Shown: piece by piece, positions 24,171 through 36,248 of the stretch
Layout: each line of letters starts with the position of its first letter
Numbering within the stretch: position 1 is the stretch's first letter
Source of the DNA: Argopecten irradians
Taxonomy: Eukaryota; Mollusca; Bivalvia; Pectinida; Pectinidae
Length of the DNA: 64,000 nucleotides
Assembly: GCF_041381155.1 (NCBI RefSeq)
Contig: NC_091142.1
Coordinates: 40,535,604-40,599,603 of the forward strand
Direction of reading: 5' to 3'
Position numbers and translations under genes: made by a program
The notes under the pieces: model-generated
Told to the model about the DNA's origin: nothing
The model's database searches: none
What the model saw: the letters and a program-made list of their open reading frames with translations, nothing else

Positions 24171-27100
24171 AAGATCAGGGTATTGGTCTATGTCGTATAC
24201 ACAATATACATGTGAAACCCGTGAGTCCGTTTGGCTATCAGACCACTGTATTTAGGGTAGTCCTCTATCAATGGGCAGGTGTATGTACTGTGTCATATTA
24301 GCCAAACATATGGTTGAATCGTCATGAGCTAATGACGAACCATATTTCGTCCTTTGATCAAAATTCATAAAGAATCATATACTGTGGTATTAAAATCTTT
24401 GGCAAGAGAATATGATTGAGATTTTTGATCCGTGTTGACTAATGAGTGTCAACATGGCCACATCTTTACCAGATCATCACACAAGTATAATGTACTGTAC
24501 AGAAAACTAAACGACCATCTGTCAGCAGATCACTCATACACTGTAATGCACATATGGTCCGTGCAAGACCTGCCAATTCTGTGTATCGGAATACTGCAAT
24601 CCAGCCAAAATTTACAGAAGAACCAATATAGCATACCATAAAGGGTTAACCATTATGGACGAATGGGGTGAGTGTATCGACTACTACTAAGTCAGTGTTG
24701 TAGATACCACCGATACCCCGAAACTGTAAAAATGGTACTATCAATGGATAGACCCAGGTGTTATGTTGAGATCGTCAGATTCCCCAAATGGTCAGAAGGA
24801 ATCACTGGATTACTTACTTATACCAAAATCGTCATGTATCCAAATTGGTCAGAGGAAATCACTGCATTACTTTCCTACACCAAAATCCAATTATCGACAC
24901 AAAGACTCCCCTATTCACCTAAACGTCAGGTTAACATGGCCAGAAGGAATATAAAATGCCATCCAAACGTAGAGAATCAGATTTCGAACGTGGCAGGAGG
25001 AAGTTGAAGTTGATTTTTAAGTACCACATAACTAAAGAGACAATCCATTGTATCAATGGATATAGATGGCAATAATAGAAAGTACCATCGGACGGCATAC
25101 AGTATTAAGAAGTAACTATTGATATGTCATAATGCTCAAGCACAAGAAATGGATGTCCAGGATGCACACATGCATACATGTATATCATTTTATCGATCAT
25201 CAGATTTCCAACATCGTTAATGAGGGAACAGTTGAAACAAAAGTTATGCAGTAGACTAACTGACCTGAGAAACATAGTACATCATTATCATTTACACCAA
25301 GGAAGAGATCAGAAATCATTTTTGATAAAATTCCTTTTTGATAGTACAGATATTTCATTAAAAAATTCAAAATGTCATGGTGTACATTGCAACTTAGTTA
25401 AGCGCTATCTGTAAAGCAAATATAATTCCGTTTGTCCCAGTTTGGATATCTCAACTGGAGTTGAAACTTATGTGAACCAAAGGACAAAATCTACATAGAC
25501 GAATACGGGCATTGTCTGAATTTTAGGTATATATACAATACATATTATTCAATGTTTTTAATTGAATTGAAAAAAAAAATCATACGTTAATTGTTTCACG
25601 CGCCGGGCACGTGGGTGAACTTTGCTGATGTCAACTTTATTGATAGTCCTATCATATTACTCTAACTCGTGCCATTGTCTCATCAAGAAGGTGGCGACAG
25701 CCTACATTATATAGAACTGGCCATCCGTAATATACAGGTACAGAAGACTATATCGAGCCAATAAACGTTCAGGGGCACACGTGGGTTAAAGTTTTTCGGG
25801 GATCAGAGCATTTTTCTTTTATGCATAGGCTACAAGGACATTATATCAAGTAGCTTCTCTAAATTACATATATTTTTTAATCTTAAAGTAAACAATCAAG
25901 CTATTGTTATCAGAATGTTTAGTTATGCAACCATATATATCCTTTTGATGTTGTATGCACCATATATAACCCAATACACCGATTCTATAAATCAAAGTTA
26001 ATGCGCTTGTCTTTCGGTAATCCTAAACACCATCACTAAGAACAGAGAGAGAACATACGAAAAAAGAAAACAGCAAATATACATTAGTGGGGGATAAAAA
26101 AGCAAATGATATTTATAAACGCCAGTAACTGTGCTTGGCACTAATGCATTATCGTCACTTTTAAGATACGATTTGCAAAAAAAAAAAAATAAAAAAAAAA
26201 TAAAAAACTTTTCTGACAGGATTGTTTATAAACTAGAAATACAATGCACATTGTACCCAGAAAGTAATTCCAAGAAGAAGATTTGAAAGACCACCGTCTA
26301 ATCCATTAATGCTTTGTTTTTGAGTTTCGAAATCTTCACTGACTCAATAACCCATGCATTTGATAAGAAAGAGATACATTTTACATGTAAGCAAAATAGA
26401 ATATAAATATAATAAAATTTAAAATAAATCACCAGCGGAATAATTGTTTATGTGAATGGAATACATGTAGTTATAATGTGTAAATCGTTAAAATCATATT
26501 ACCACTAAAAGATGTAGATGTACAGTATATTTATTAAATCAGACACATAGCTTTGACCTCCTTCATAAGACAATAGTTACTAGTGTATCAAACCTCTATT
26601 GTACTTTTAATCGTAAACAATCATATAAATGACATGCACATTTCGGTATTGTTTGAGCCGATCTATACAAACCTACCAGACATTGCTATGTAGATTGTGT
26701 GGATCAAACGATTTCTATAAAACCCATTACAATGGACATTTAAATGTATTAAGGATCATAAATAATAAACTTAATTGTTTAATAAACACCAAATCTGAGT
26801 GTAACTGTTCCGTCTTACGCCGTCCGGGATTGTTTTATCATACAAACATTGTTAAAAAGGTATAATAATAATATCATATTTGATTTAGCGTATCATACTC
26901 CATGCCCCTAGTACATATATAGATATTACGATATTAAATGTATATCCAGTAAACAAACTACATAATAAACGTTCTCTGTCTAACCACAAACTAAACAAAC
27001 TACAAACATTCATACATTTGAGTGAACCTTCAGTCAAAATAATGATTTATATGATAGCATTAAACAAAATACATTCTGAACGATACTAAAACTGAGTGAT

Positions 27101-27518
27101 TCAAACCCTGTCTCGTTAAATCACTCGTGTTGAGTGAAAAATTACAAAATAAAAATAAATTAAGAAATAAATATTTTCTTTCGAAGGTTTTGGAAAGGAT
27201 CCTGTGTATCGGTTAACGAGTTTGGGCGGCCATTGTTATTTTTAACTCTTTCCGGTTGACGTGAAATTCAAGTAGTGAGCAAAAAGCTTGAAAAAATATC
27301 GTGTTTAGTGTTAAACGTCTCTACATCTATTTTGGGATTTGAACCTTACTAAGCCCAATAGGACCCAGTCACCCAGAGGAGTATGAAAATGAAGAAATAA
27401 AAAATGACAATAACAATAAATAACATATATGAAAGGATGACGACCAGAGACCGAATAATAGTACACTTGTAGACAATTACATGCTTTCATTTTAATGTGG
27501 TAGCTTATTTACGAAGTG
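24171..27518. other. Gene-free AT-rich DNA
   Basis: No gene supported. At 24765-24895 a segment of about 67 bp is duplicated in tandem (ccaaatggtcagaaggaatc and ccaaattggtcagaggaaat), which makes a 111-codon frame look repetitive. Poly(A)-rich DNA lies at 26178-26206. Otherwise no structure seen. Confidence 0.45.
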
Positions 27519-27728
27519 TAGTATAGCCGGTTATTTATGTGTGTAAAAAATCGTGATTGAAACTGAAATCAAAATCATCAAATTTTAACAGTTTTAAAAG
27601 TTTTGCGATCTAGCTTTCAGGACATCTATATTTTCTCAATATTTCGCGGTTCAATTTTCGCGATCATTGCAATATCCCGTGAAATCTCGAAAATAGCATC
27701 CCCGCGGAAATATTCGGCTATACGGTAT
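27519..27728. mobile_element. cgcg-rich MITE, apparently full length
   Basis: Terminal inverted repeats: left tagtatagccggttattt, right the complement of taccgtatagccgaatattt. The inside has the tcgcg/cgcga words typical of this family (atttcgcggttcaattttcg, cgtgaaatctcg). Related fragments lie at 1888-1955, 22085-22170 and 33985-34048. About 210 bp, no coding capacity. Confidence 0.65.
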
Positions 27729-30634
27729 TTGCAAAACTGCCTTATGAAAACGAAACGTTATCAGTACCGAGTAGTACTAATAAAACAGAACTGTTCATTG
27801 CTTACAATACTATTGACCCAGAGATGGGATATTTGCATGATTGACATGTTTTCTAAAACCTTCAAAGTTTGAAATCAATTGCACAAATCAAAAAAGGTGT
27901 CAGCAACATCTGGATATAGAAGTTAAATAAAATATCTAACTTTGACTGTTTGACAACAAATATCACACCAGGAATGCGATATACAATACATTTACTATGT
28001 TAAAAGTTGATTTATAAGTTAAATAAAACCCCGGATTTAACTGTATTTGATAACAAATATCACACCATATGTAGATATTCAATGTACAATGTATTACGTT
28101 AAGTAAATCGCTGAGATATATAGATGAACAGTAGAACTTATTTAAGGACATAGGCCCAGTGGATTTAATATTTATTTATAAATAAGCTCTTTCATCTCCT
28201 TTATAGAAACATGTAAGGCATCGAACGTACCTTATTAACTCATTTATCCCTGGATACACATTTGGACTCTTCTAGTTCAAAGGCCGGGAAAGTTCATTAT
28301 AGATAACAGGTGTGAACGTCTACATCATAACCCACATCAAACAAACCGCTACTCTGGTCCAATAACGCAATAAAAGAAGTATTAATTTCATTCACAGTTA
28401 CATAATGTAAAATTATGATGCGAAAAAAATGTTTTGATATACTTCATTCGTTTAAAATTGTGATAGTTTATGTCGTAAAACCCTCGTAAAATACTTATAA
28501 CGGAGCACAAGTGTCCTACTTTCGTACGGGACGAAAGGGAGAACGCATCATCGGAGAACCACGGTTAACCAGTGTGCTAAATCTAGCGTGAAAGAGTTGT
28601 ATATTTTCAATATTCATCGATTTTAATGTTCAATCAAACCTCATTAAGTCGACGTCACATGAGCATGGTAAAATCTCGAAATACGTCCCAGGTTTAGATA
28701 GTTATATGAAAAGACTACATGCAAAATTTCGGTCGTTTTTTTAAAATGTTTTTATAATTATAGTTTTTGAGTTAGGAATGTTAAACTTTAATTTACGTTT
28801 ACACTTAGGCCTAGACTAACTCAAACATACCTAAAACTTGCAATAACCATAATAAATGTATTCTCATGACAATTGATATACTAAAACTAAATACTAAAAG
28901 TTCCAGATCGAGATAATTACTATCATCGTTCATTTCAAGAATAAGCGCATTGTGTATTTGGAAGTAGTTATCTACATTTTAATACTATTAAATGGTATCA
29001 GATGGTTTTATATAAAACTGTAATTTGTATAACTGGTGATATCAATCAACATGCGTGCGAACACGTATCCTTACAGCTTCAAACGTCTATCTTGATGTAC
29101 AGTTTAATATTAAAAATCTTAAGGTGCATCTAATGTCTATATGGTAAAATGGAACTCGATCTCCTGGTATCTACATTTTGAGGAGCACACGGGATAGCTA
29201 CCTGCCTTGGACTTACTGTTAACTATCAACAAGACCAGAGAACACCCTTTGTTCCTCTTCCATGTGCACGGACGGATAACGTACTTGTCAGCTTAAGATC
29301 ATGAAATTATGAATGCTAACGTATTTCCGTCAGTAAAGAAATAAGGAAAACTAAATAGATATCAACTGATAGCGTTATGTTGTATTAATACAATACTTAT
29401 TAGTTGATTAAGTTTACACTTTGATGCATGTACCGAATACCTAGGTTGTTTCTGTACACTATTCTTCAGGCTAACACACCTTTGACTGCACTTACAAATG
29501 TCTTTTTGCAAATTAATATCATAAGCTAAACTTATTAATTAAATGATGATAAAATACATCTAAATTTAATTATGCGTACTCGCCGTAAATCTGTGTACGT
29601 AATTCATGAATATAGCTGTTATGGGTATGTTACCTAAGTAAATCAATCATTTATGCTTTATGTCAAACACACCCACCCGGTCACATTATACTGACAACAC
29701 GATACAAAGACAAATGTCTTTACGTCTTTACATAAGGAAGTATATAATTTGTATCTATCAAAATAATGAAAGTTGTGAAATAAATTGATATTTGTGTAAT
29801 AACGTCTATTTAATGAGTCGTGTTTTATAAATATGACTATTATCAAATAATTACAAGACCAACTTACAAGTGTCCTTCTGCAGGTCCATTATGATGAATC
29901 AACGAAAACTAAAACAAGTTAATCCGATTTTGGGTCCGTTCTCTCCTAAATAATACAGATACACTTCTTTACCACTGACAATAACTCAGGATTTCCAGTC
30001 AATAATCAATACACTATTTGAATGTAAAAGTACAGTTTCTTTTTAAACTTTCTATTTTAAAACGGCTTTACTTAGATGTCCGCAAGATAAACTTTGACAT
30101 TTAAATGAGTAAATTAGTAAAACTGAATACCTATGTGTGTACCGTCACAAACATTACTGATACCCGGTAGCGTACCGCTCTTTCCATTGTTAAGAAAGGT
30201 TGGTTTTCTCAATAAAACTTCTTTGTATACCAACACGAGGCATATTACGAGGGGTCGTAACTAGCTTCGGGCACCTACTAAGCATATTATACAATGGCGA
30301 GCTTTAAGTCTCTTTGATAGGTAGGAGACGGAAAAGCGGATAATTATGTGTCGTTGCACAGTAAGGGGTATCTGTCAATTTCAGCAATAAATATTCGACC
30401 TTAATGACCTTGAGTAACAGTTTACAAAGAAACAGCTACATACCAGTAATATAGGAAAGATACTGACTCCAATATTATTCTATAACACATTTAATTTTAA
30501 AATTCAAGACCTTTTAAAATGAGGCCTTCATGAAAATTCTACAATCCATTTCGTTTTAACTTAACATTCGTTTAACACCCGTGGTTTTTCAGTGCATGTT
30601 AGGTTTCTGTAGTTAAGACCGAAGTACCTGAAGT
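27729..30634. other. Gene-free AT-rich DNA
   Basis: No gene supported. The word gataacaaatatcacacca and its neighbours occur twice (27950-27972 and 28050-28070), a small local duplication. A dispersed repeat lies at 28232-28312. Nothing else seen. Confidence 0.45.
28232..28312 (+). mobile_element. Short dispersed repeat, same family as 42628-42720
   Basis: ttattaactcatttatccct, ggatacacatttggactctt, ctagttcaaaggccgg lines up with ttttactcatttacccctga, agacacatttagacccttct, aaatcaaaggctgg at 42.6 kb. This copy has lost the right terminal arm. Confidence 0.55.
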
Positions 30635-30832
30635 TTGTTTTTATTGATTTAACGTCCTATTAACAGCCAATGTCATGTAAGGACGTGCTAGGTTTGTTGG
30701 TGGAGAAAAACCACCGACCAACGGTCAGTACTGGCAACTGCCATACATGGGATTCATGGGTCATTAAATAGTGTCATGTTTAATTGATGGAGGAAAGCCG
30801 GAGTACCAGAAAACCACCGACATACGGTCAAA
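30635..30832 (+). mobile_element. SINE-like repeat (gtcctattaacagc family), rearranged
   Basis: Contains gatttaacgtcctattaaca, aaggacgtgctaggtttg, aaccaccgaccaacggtcag and aggaaagccggagtaccaga. The ggagaaa/ccaccgac/cggtca block appears twice, so this copy is partly duplicated. A second copy at 33400-33530 shares acgtc..att, aaggacgtgccag, aggaaagtcggagtaccagg and cggttagtacctggc. From memory this is a common bivalve SINE. Confidence 0.55.
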
Positions 30833-30839
30833 AATAAAA

Positions 30840-33395
30840 TGGCGAAATTATCTCCCCGCGACATTCAACACCTAGACTCTATACATTAGTCCGTCTTATT
30901 ATTGATCACGGAATCCTACAACTGCAATCTATAAAAAATACATATCAAAACTATCCTTTAAGGCACGAATGACATTAATAAGAAAACGAAAGGTTACATG
31001 TCATATGCTGGAACACTGGCAGGCTGGCTATTTAATCTCAAATAAAGTTGATTAAATGAGTAATGCAATCTTAATGCACCTTTCGTACGAGTAAATGTTC
31101 TAGATTTATGATGTACATGTATGTGATCAGAAGGGAAAGTTCTTAATGTCGTGTTCGGTACATGTTTTGACTGGGTCATCTGCAAATTGCATTAAATATG
31201 ACATGGTCATACTAGACTATTGCTCATGGCATATGTGAACTTATCAGATGTCGTAGAGAATCCAAATTTCTTCAAAAGTGTCTAGAAGTTTAGAAAATTA
31301 AGGAACACGTTCATTATGCATATATCATTAAGTAAATGTTAAAAACATATAGCAGGGGTTTGAGCAAATCATGAGTGAGAAATATGTAACATATGTACAT
31401 AACCCCACAACAAAGAGAATATAATATTTATTTAAAAGATTATTCCCGAAAAGAATCGGGTTTTGTTGAGGATACGTTTGTGTATCATTAGACACCGACA
31501 TTTACACTGTAAAGTAACTAATGAATAAAAATTACGTATGTGAGATCTCAGAGAGTCTCCTCTAATCTCAGAGAATCGACCTTTTCAATATTCAAATATT
31601 CAAAATAAGGAAAGAAAGAAAGACGCTCAAGAATTCCAATGCATTCGTGCATGATTTAAGGACATTTTATTAATACATATGGAGTTTAAGCATTCTTAAC
31701 ACGGTTGATTGACGAATTAATTGATAATAAATTAATCCCATGTCTGTAACAATTTTTTGTGAAAAAATGAAATATAGTGCTGAGTTCATAATAAACTGAT
31801 ATAAAATGTCTTCGCTCTCTAGATCTTTTATCAAAAAAACTCTGCAATATGATGACTCGATAAGGCTCGATAGGAGAAAGACAGTGCATAGGTGTATCTT
31901 ATGAGTTATGTTTTTAACTTATTAATCAGCAATGAAAGTCTCTAATAATCATACTTACACTCTATATTGAAACCAGACCGCTTTAATGGTTCTTATTTTC
32001 AAAACATTAAAAATATCCTAACAATATTGATATAACATTCATAAAAATAAAATTTATATACTATTTTACATCAACAAATATCCTTACTTACCACAAGGGA
32101 CCGTTTGCAGTGGGGACTGTCGTTATGTAGAATAACTTACAAATAATTAAATCGACATTTTATAGCTTAAACCAAGTATGGAGTCACACCTGCATACCTA
32201 TCGATATACAAAGTTTTTAATTAAAGCTAACCAATTTGTATACAAAATAGATCACGCGAATAGAATGGTAATATGATAGAAAAGGACATTTACCAAACAA
32301 ACACGCATAGCAATATACATATATATATGAATAAACAAACAAAGTAAAATTCAGCCGGGCTAATGACTATTGTGTTTTCATGCTCCCTTTAATAAAATCT
32401 CAATTTAGAAGTAATTCTATTGAAAGAAAAAAGTTTTATTCAGACTGATGTGATAAGGTCATTTTGTAATTTGTTACCCCCAAAATGTGTATGTTTGAAA
32501 CGGAAACTAAATAGCATGCACAAACTGTAGAAACATTGATACAAAAATTGTTATTGATTGGATGTGGATGATTGGGTCAGGAATTACAAACCAAAAATTA
32601 ACATCACAAGTTAAGCATAGACCTGCATCACAAATAAAAAGAATTAAAATAATAATAATAAAAGGACCTAATAATAGAGACAATAATTCGCTGTATCTGA
32701 AACCATGGTGATAGTAAAGCATTGTCACAATAGTGGTAATATTCTAAATATGATATTTGAACTATATAACAATAGTTACCTTTAAGGAGGTATTCCCTGT
32801 CTCGTGTGCGGTCTTCATCAGACAAGAAATCTAAAACGAGTTTGTTTACATTAGGTTGGTGTTTAAATATAAATATATTCATCTGTATTGTCATTGTCCG
32901 TTCTCTATAGACTCTGTTTAACGTGGCTGGTATCTTTTTACGTTCACAATGAATATATTCATGTCCATATGCATACCTACGTATCTTTAATCACGGAATA
33001 CATATTGATACAAAATCTCAAACCTAAAGAAAAAATGTTCATTATCGAGTGGTGTATCTGGAATTTAACGGCAAACAAACAATCAAAACAAATAAACACC
33101 ATTGCAATGTGACACCTGATTGCCTATCGGTCTACTACACAGTTCGGTCTAATTTACTATTGGGGGATTACGGTAATCCTACCTGGGGATTGACACGAGG
33201 TGACGTAAAGAGGAGTTAATTAGTGGGTCTCACGCATTAATTCACGACGAGATTAGCAACTGTATAAAAGGATTATAAAAGGCTATACAAACAATTTTGT
33301 AATAATAGGATCTATAACTTCGTGAAAATAAGTGCATCACTTATGTCATTAAACCTGGCAACATTGAGAAAGCATAGCAAGGTTTTTTTTGTATT
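30840..33395. other. Gene-free AT-rich DNA
   Basis: No gene supported. A perfect 10-base stem (cccgaaaagaatcggg region, 31445-31460) and a short duplicated word (ctcagagagtctcc / ctcagagaatcg, 31548-31578) are visible; neither has a clear meaning. Confidence 0.4.
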
Positions 33396-33399
33396 TGTA

Positions 33400-33530
33400 A
33401 TACGTCCGATTATCAGTCAGGGTCACTTAAGGACGTGCCAGATCTAGTTGTTGGAGGAAAGTCGGAGTACCAGGAGAAACCCCATCGATCTACGGTTAGT
33501 ACCTGGCACCTGCCCACGCGGAATTCCAGT
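33400..33530 (+). mobile_element. SINE-like repeat, second copy of the 30.6-kb family
   Basis: Shares in order the aaggacgtgcca, gttggaggaaa, tcggagtaccaggagaaa, cggttagtacctggc and actgcc/cctgcc words with the repeat at 30635-30832, in the same orientation. Confidence 0.55.
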
Positions 33531-33762
33531 TTAAAATCAGATGTGGAGGGTTTGTGGTAATATATTTTAATATATTAACTCGGTCATAGCAGCTCCAAGA
33601 TAAGACGGTATAGTTTTGGCGTACAATACACATAGGTACAACCCGGTCACCAAAGTACTTTAAAAAGAGCTACAAATGCAGAGTATTACTGCTTTAATCA
33701 AGCTAGAAAAGGCAACGTTATATAGGTGTAGAAGAACAGGGAAAATACACATTTCTGTCGAG

Positions 33763-33834
33763 TGCCCCGACCAGGAATCGAACCCGGGTCTCCGGCGTGG
33801 AAATCTACGGCTCTACCGACTGAGCCAAAGAAGC
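33763..33834 (-). ncRNA. Degenerate tRNA-like sequence (pseudo-tRNA or SINE head)
   Basis: Read on the minus strand, it has a tRNA-style D arm (GCTC-AGTCGGTA-GAGC) and T arm (CCGGG-TTCGATT-CCTGG), matching pol III A and B boxes, followed by TCGGGGCA. The acceptor stem pairs in only five of seven positions (two of them G-T), and the anticodon stem does not pair. It is therefore not a working tRNA as read. It is either a decayed tRNA gene or the head of a tRNA-derived SINE. Confidence 0.55.
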
Positions 33835-33984
33835 ATGCTCCGTCAGCTGAGTGACAGAGACCGTATTTAACACTATGTACAAGTCACACCGACCCGCTAC
33901 TTTTACATAGGCATAGAACCAACTAACTGCTCAAAAGACGGAACAAAACTGAACTGTTATTCGTCATTGTAATGAAAGATATAC

Positions 33985-34048
33985 CGTATAACCGTTTATT
34001 TTGGCAGAGATGATATTTTTGCGATTTTGCGGGAGATCGATATGATTT
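33985..34048 (+). mobile_element. Fragment of the cgcg-rich MITE family
   Basis: ataccgtataaccgtttatt and ggcagagatgatatttttgc match the left end of the family seen at 1888-1955 and 27519-27728. It ends right where the 41-bp minisatellite starts, so the array may have grown from or beside this copy. Confidence 0.5.
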
Positions 34049-34057
34049 ACTTTGAAC

Positions 34058-34557
34058 GATAACTGCTACAATACCAGCTAATATTCTTACAAGAGTTTGA
34101 TAACTGCTACAATACCAGCTAATATTCTTACAAGAGTTTAATAACTGCTACAATACCAGCTAATATTCTTACAAGAGTTTGATAACTGCTACAATACCAG
34201 CTAATATTCTTACAAGAGTTTGATAACTGCTACAATACCAGCTAATATTCTTACAAGAGTTTGATAACTGCTACAATACCAGCTAATATTCTTACAAGAG
34301 TTTAATAACTGCTACAATACCAGCTAATATTCTTACAAGAGTTTGATAACTGCTACAATACCAGCTAATATTCTTACAAGAGTTTGATAACTGCTACAAT
34401 ACCAGCTAATATTCTTACAAGAGTGTGATAACTGCTACAATACCAGCTAATATTCTTACCAGAGTTTGATAACTGCTGCAATACCAGCTAATATTCTTAC
34501 CAGAGTTTGGTAACTGCTACAATACCAGCTAATAGTCTTACAAGAGTTTGATAATTT
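34058..34557. repeat. Minisatellite, 41-bp unit, about 12 copies
   Basis: Unit gataactgctacaataccag plus ctaatattcttacaagagttt. Copies differ at only one or two bases (gtttg/gttta, tacaag/taccag), which points to recent growth. Confidence 0.95.
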
Positions 34558-35036
34558 ATAGGTGGATAAGCAATCAATCCTGACGATAATATCAGCTCAA
34601 CAGTAAGTTAAATAACCTTAGGATATTTCCTAATCCGGTAATAGTAGGTTGCTGTAATGTTTGTGAACCTACTAACACTTTTATTGATATTCAGCTTTAT
34701 TTTTCTACCGATAAATACTTCAGTGTCTAGAGATTCCGCAGAATGTGTCTCTCTAATGCTCTCAAAGAGCATTGCAAAACATGAAAATCTGATGACAGAT
34801 AAAATATATTTAAATCAAAATCCAAATATGACTGGAAAATCAAAACAGTCTAGGGTTTAGATATATATCGCTAGACAACTTATTGATTTTCAATTGTTAA
34901 TGAATTAAATAAAATTTAGTGAGGACTCGAATACCAGGACCATACCAGTCTTTAATTGTAAAATACCGTTTATTTATACCAAAATTCTATCTATCACTGA
35001 CTACCAAACAAAAACCAGCGAGAGCAACAACTCTGT
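34558..35036. other. Spacer between two minisatellites
   Basis: AT-rich. A 67-codon frame (34657-34860) starts with a hydrophobic stretch (MFVNLLTLLLIFSFIFLP) that could act as a signal peptide, but it has no further support and I do not call it a gene. Confidence 0.35.
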
Positions 35037-35527
35037 TACATAAAGGATCTGATAACATCCCATACGGGTTCCCATCATGGTGACCTTTATACTATAGAGG
35101 ATCTGACAACATCCCATACGGGGTCATGTTCTGGTGACCTTTATACTATAGAGGATCTGACAACATCCCATACGGGGTCATGTCCTGGTGACCTTTATAC
35201 AATAGAGGATCTGACAACATTCTATACGGAGTCACATCCTGATGACCTCTTTACTATAGAGGATCTGACAACATCCCATACGGGGTCACATCCTGGTGAC
35301 CTTTATACTATAGAGGATCTGACAACATCCCATACGGGGTCACATCCTGGTGACCTTTATACCATAGAGGATCTGACAACGTCCCATACGGGGTCACATC
35401 CTGGTGACCTTTATACCATAGAGGATCTGACAACATCCCATACGGGGTCACATCTTGGTGACCTTTTTACTATAGAGGATCTGATAACATCCCATACGGG
35501 GTCACATCCTGGTGACCTTTATACTAC
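35037..35527. repeat. Minisatellite, 54-bp unit, about 9 copies
   Basis: Unit agaggatctgacaacatccc, atacggggtcacatcctggt, gacctttatactat. Inner copies are almost identical. The outer left copy varies most (gggttcccatcatgg). Confidence 0.95.
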
Positions 35528-36099
35528 CTGTACATTTGTACTTCAGTTCAAATGCATTTTTTTCCACTTAGCTATATCAACTGAAAACGAAATTTTCCCA
35601 GCCCACATGTATATTTAGAAATACTCATTGACTACATACACGAAAATGAATCTGACAGCTCTTTGCAAATTATATCGTCCCCAATTATTAACTTTCACAC
35701 TTCTGAGATTCTGGCAGTAGCAATTTAATTGGCCAATTCGAAAAGTCACCAGAACGTGGCCGCTAATGAAATGTCAGACATTTTATGAAGCAAAGGTATT
35801 TAAATAAAATTGCGATTCTCAAAATAACTTTCTAGTATATTTTAAATGTTTAGAACTTGTCAAAACGAAGTTATGAAGTAATGTCACTTTGAATTGAATC
35901 ATATCCAATGATAGCAACAAACTAAACTTAAAGTATCTATATTTAATGTTTTATCAGTGCAATTCTACTGTTGTCAAAATTGTTGACACTCTCCATCGGC
36001 ATTAGGTCACCGGTTTGACCTGTTCCTAGTTATATTTATCGTTCCTAGATATTTTCATCCTTCCTACAAATTACGTAACTGGGTTGACCTATTCCGTCT

Positions 36100-36248
36100 T
36101 TGCATATTACAGAGTTGCCTCCCTTGCGGTTAAGTAACAATTGGGACTTCATTATTTCGTGATCACAATTCACGTCGTTTTCTCCAAAACAAAATCACGT
36201 TGCAATCAATACTTGCCCGCAAGGACAGATAACTCTGTAATATGCAAA
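36100..36248. mobile_element. Palindromic MITE with about 35-bp inverted ends
   Basis: Left arm tttgcatattacagagttgc then ctcccttgcgg; right arm ccgcaaggacagataactct then gtaatatgcaaa. The arms are inverted matches with a few differences. The centre holds aaatcacgttg. The right arm is identical to that at 9431-9457. Confidence 0.7.

Noticed and set aside
24672..25007. 111-codon frame with an internal duplicated segment
   Set aside because: The repeat comes from a 67-bp tandem duplication; there are no splice partners and no recognisable motif.
31440..31462. Hairpin followed by t-rich run resembling a bacterial terminator
   Set aside because: The context is animal nuclear DNA with no nearby gene end; chance palindrome is likelier.
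33763..33834. Functional tRNA gene
   Set aside because: The D and T arms look right but the acceptor stem has mismatches and the anticodon stem does not pair.
34657..34860. Small secreted peptide gene (67 codons, hydrophobic start)
   Set aside because: Hydrophobic runs are frequent in AT-rich DNA; there is no Cys pattern, cleavage-site context or exon support.
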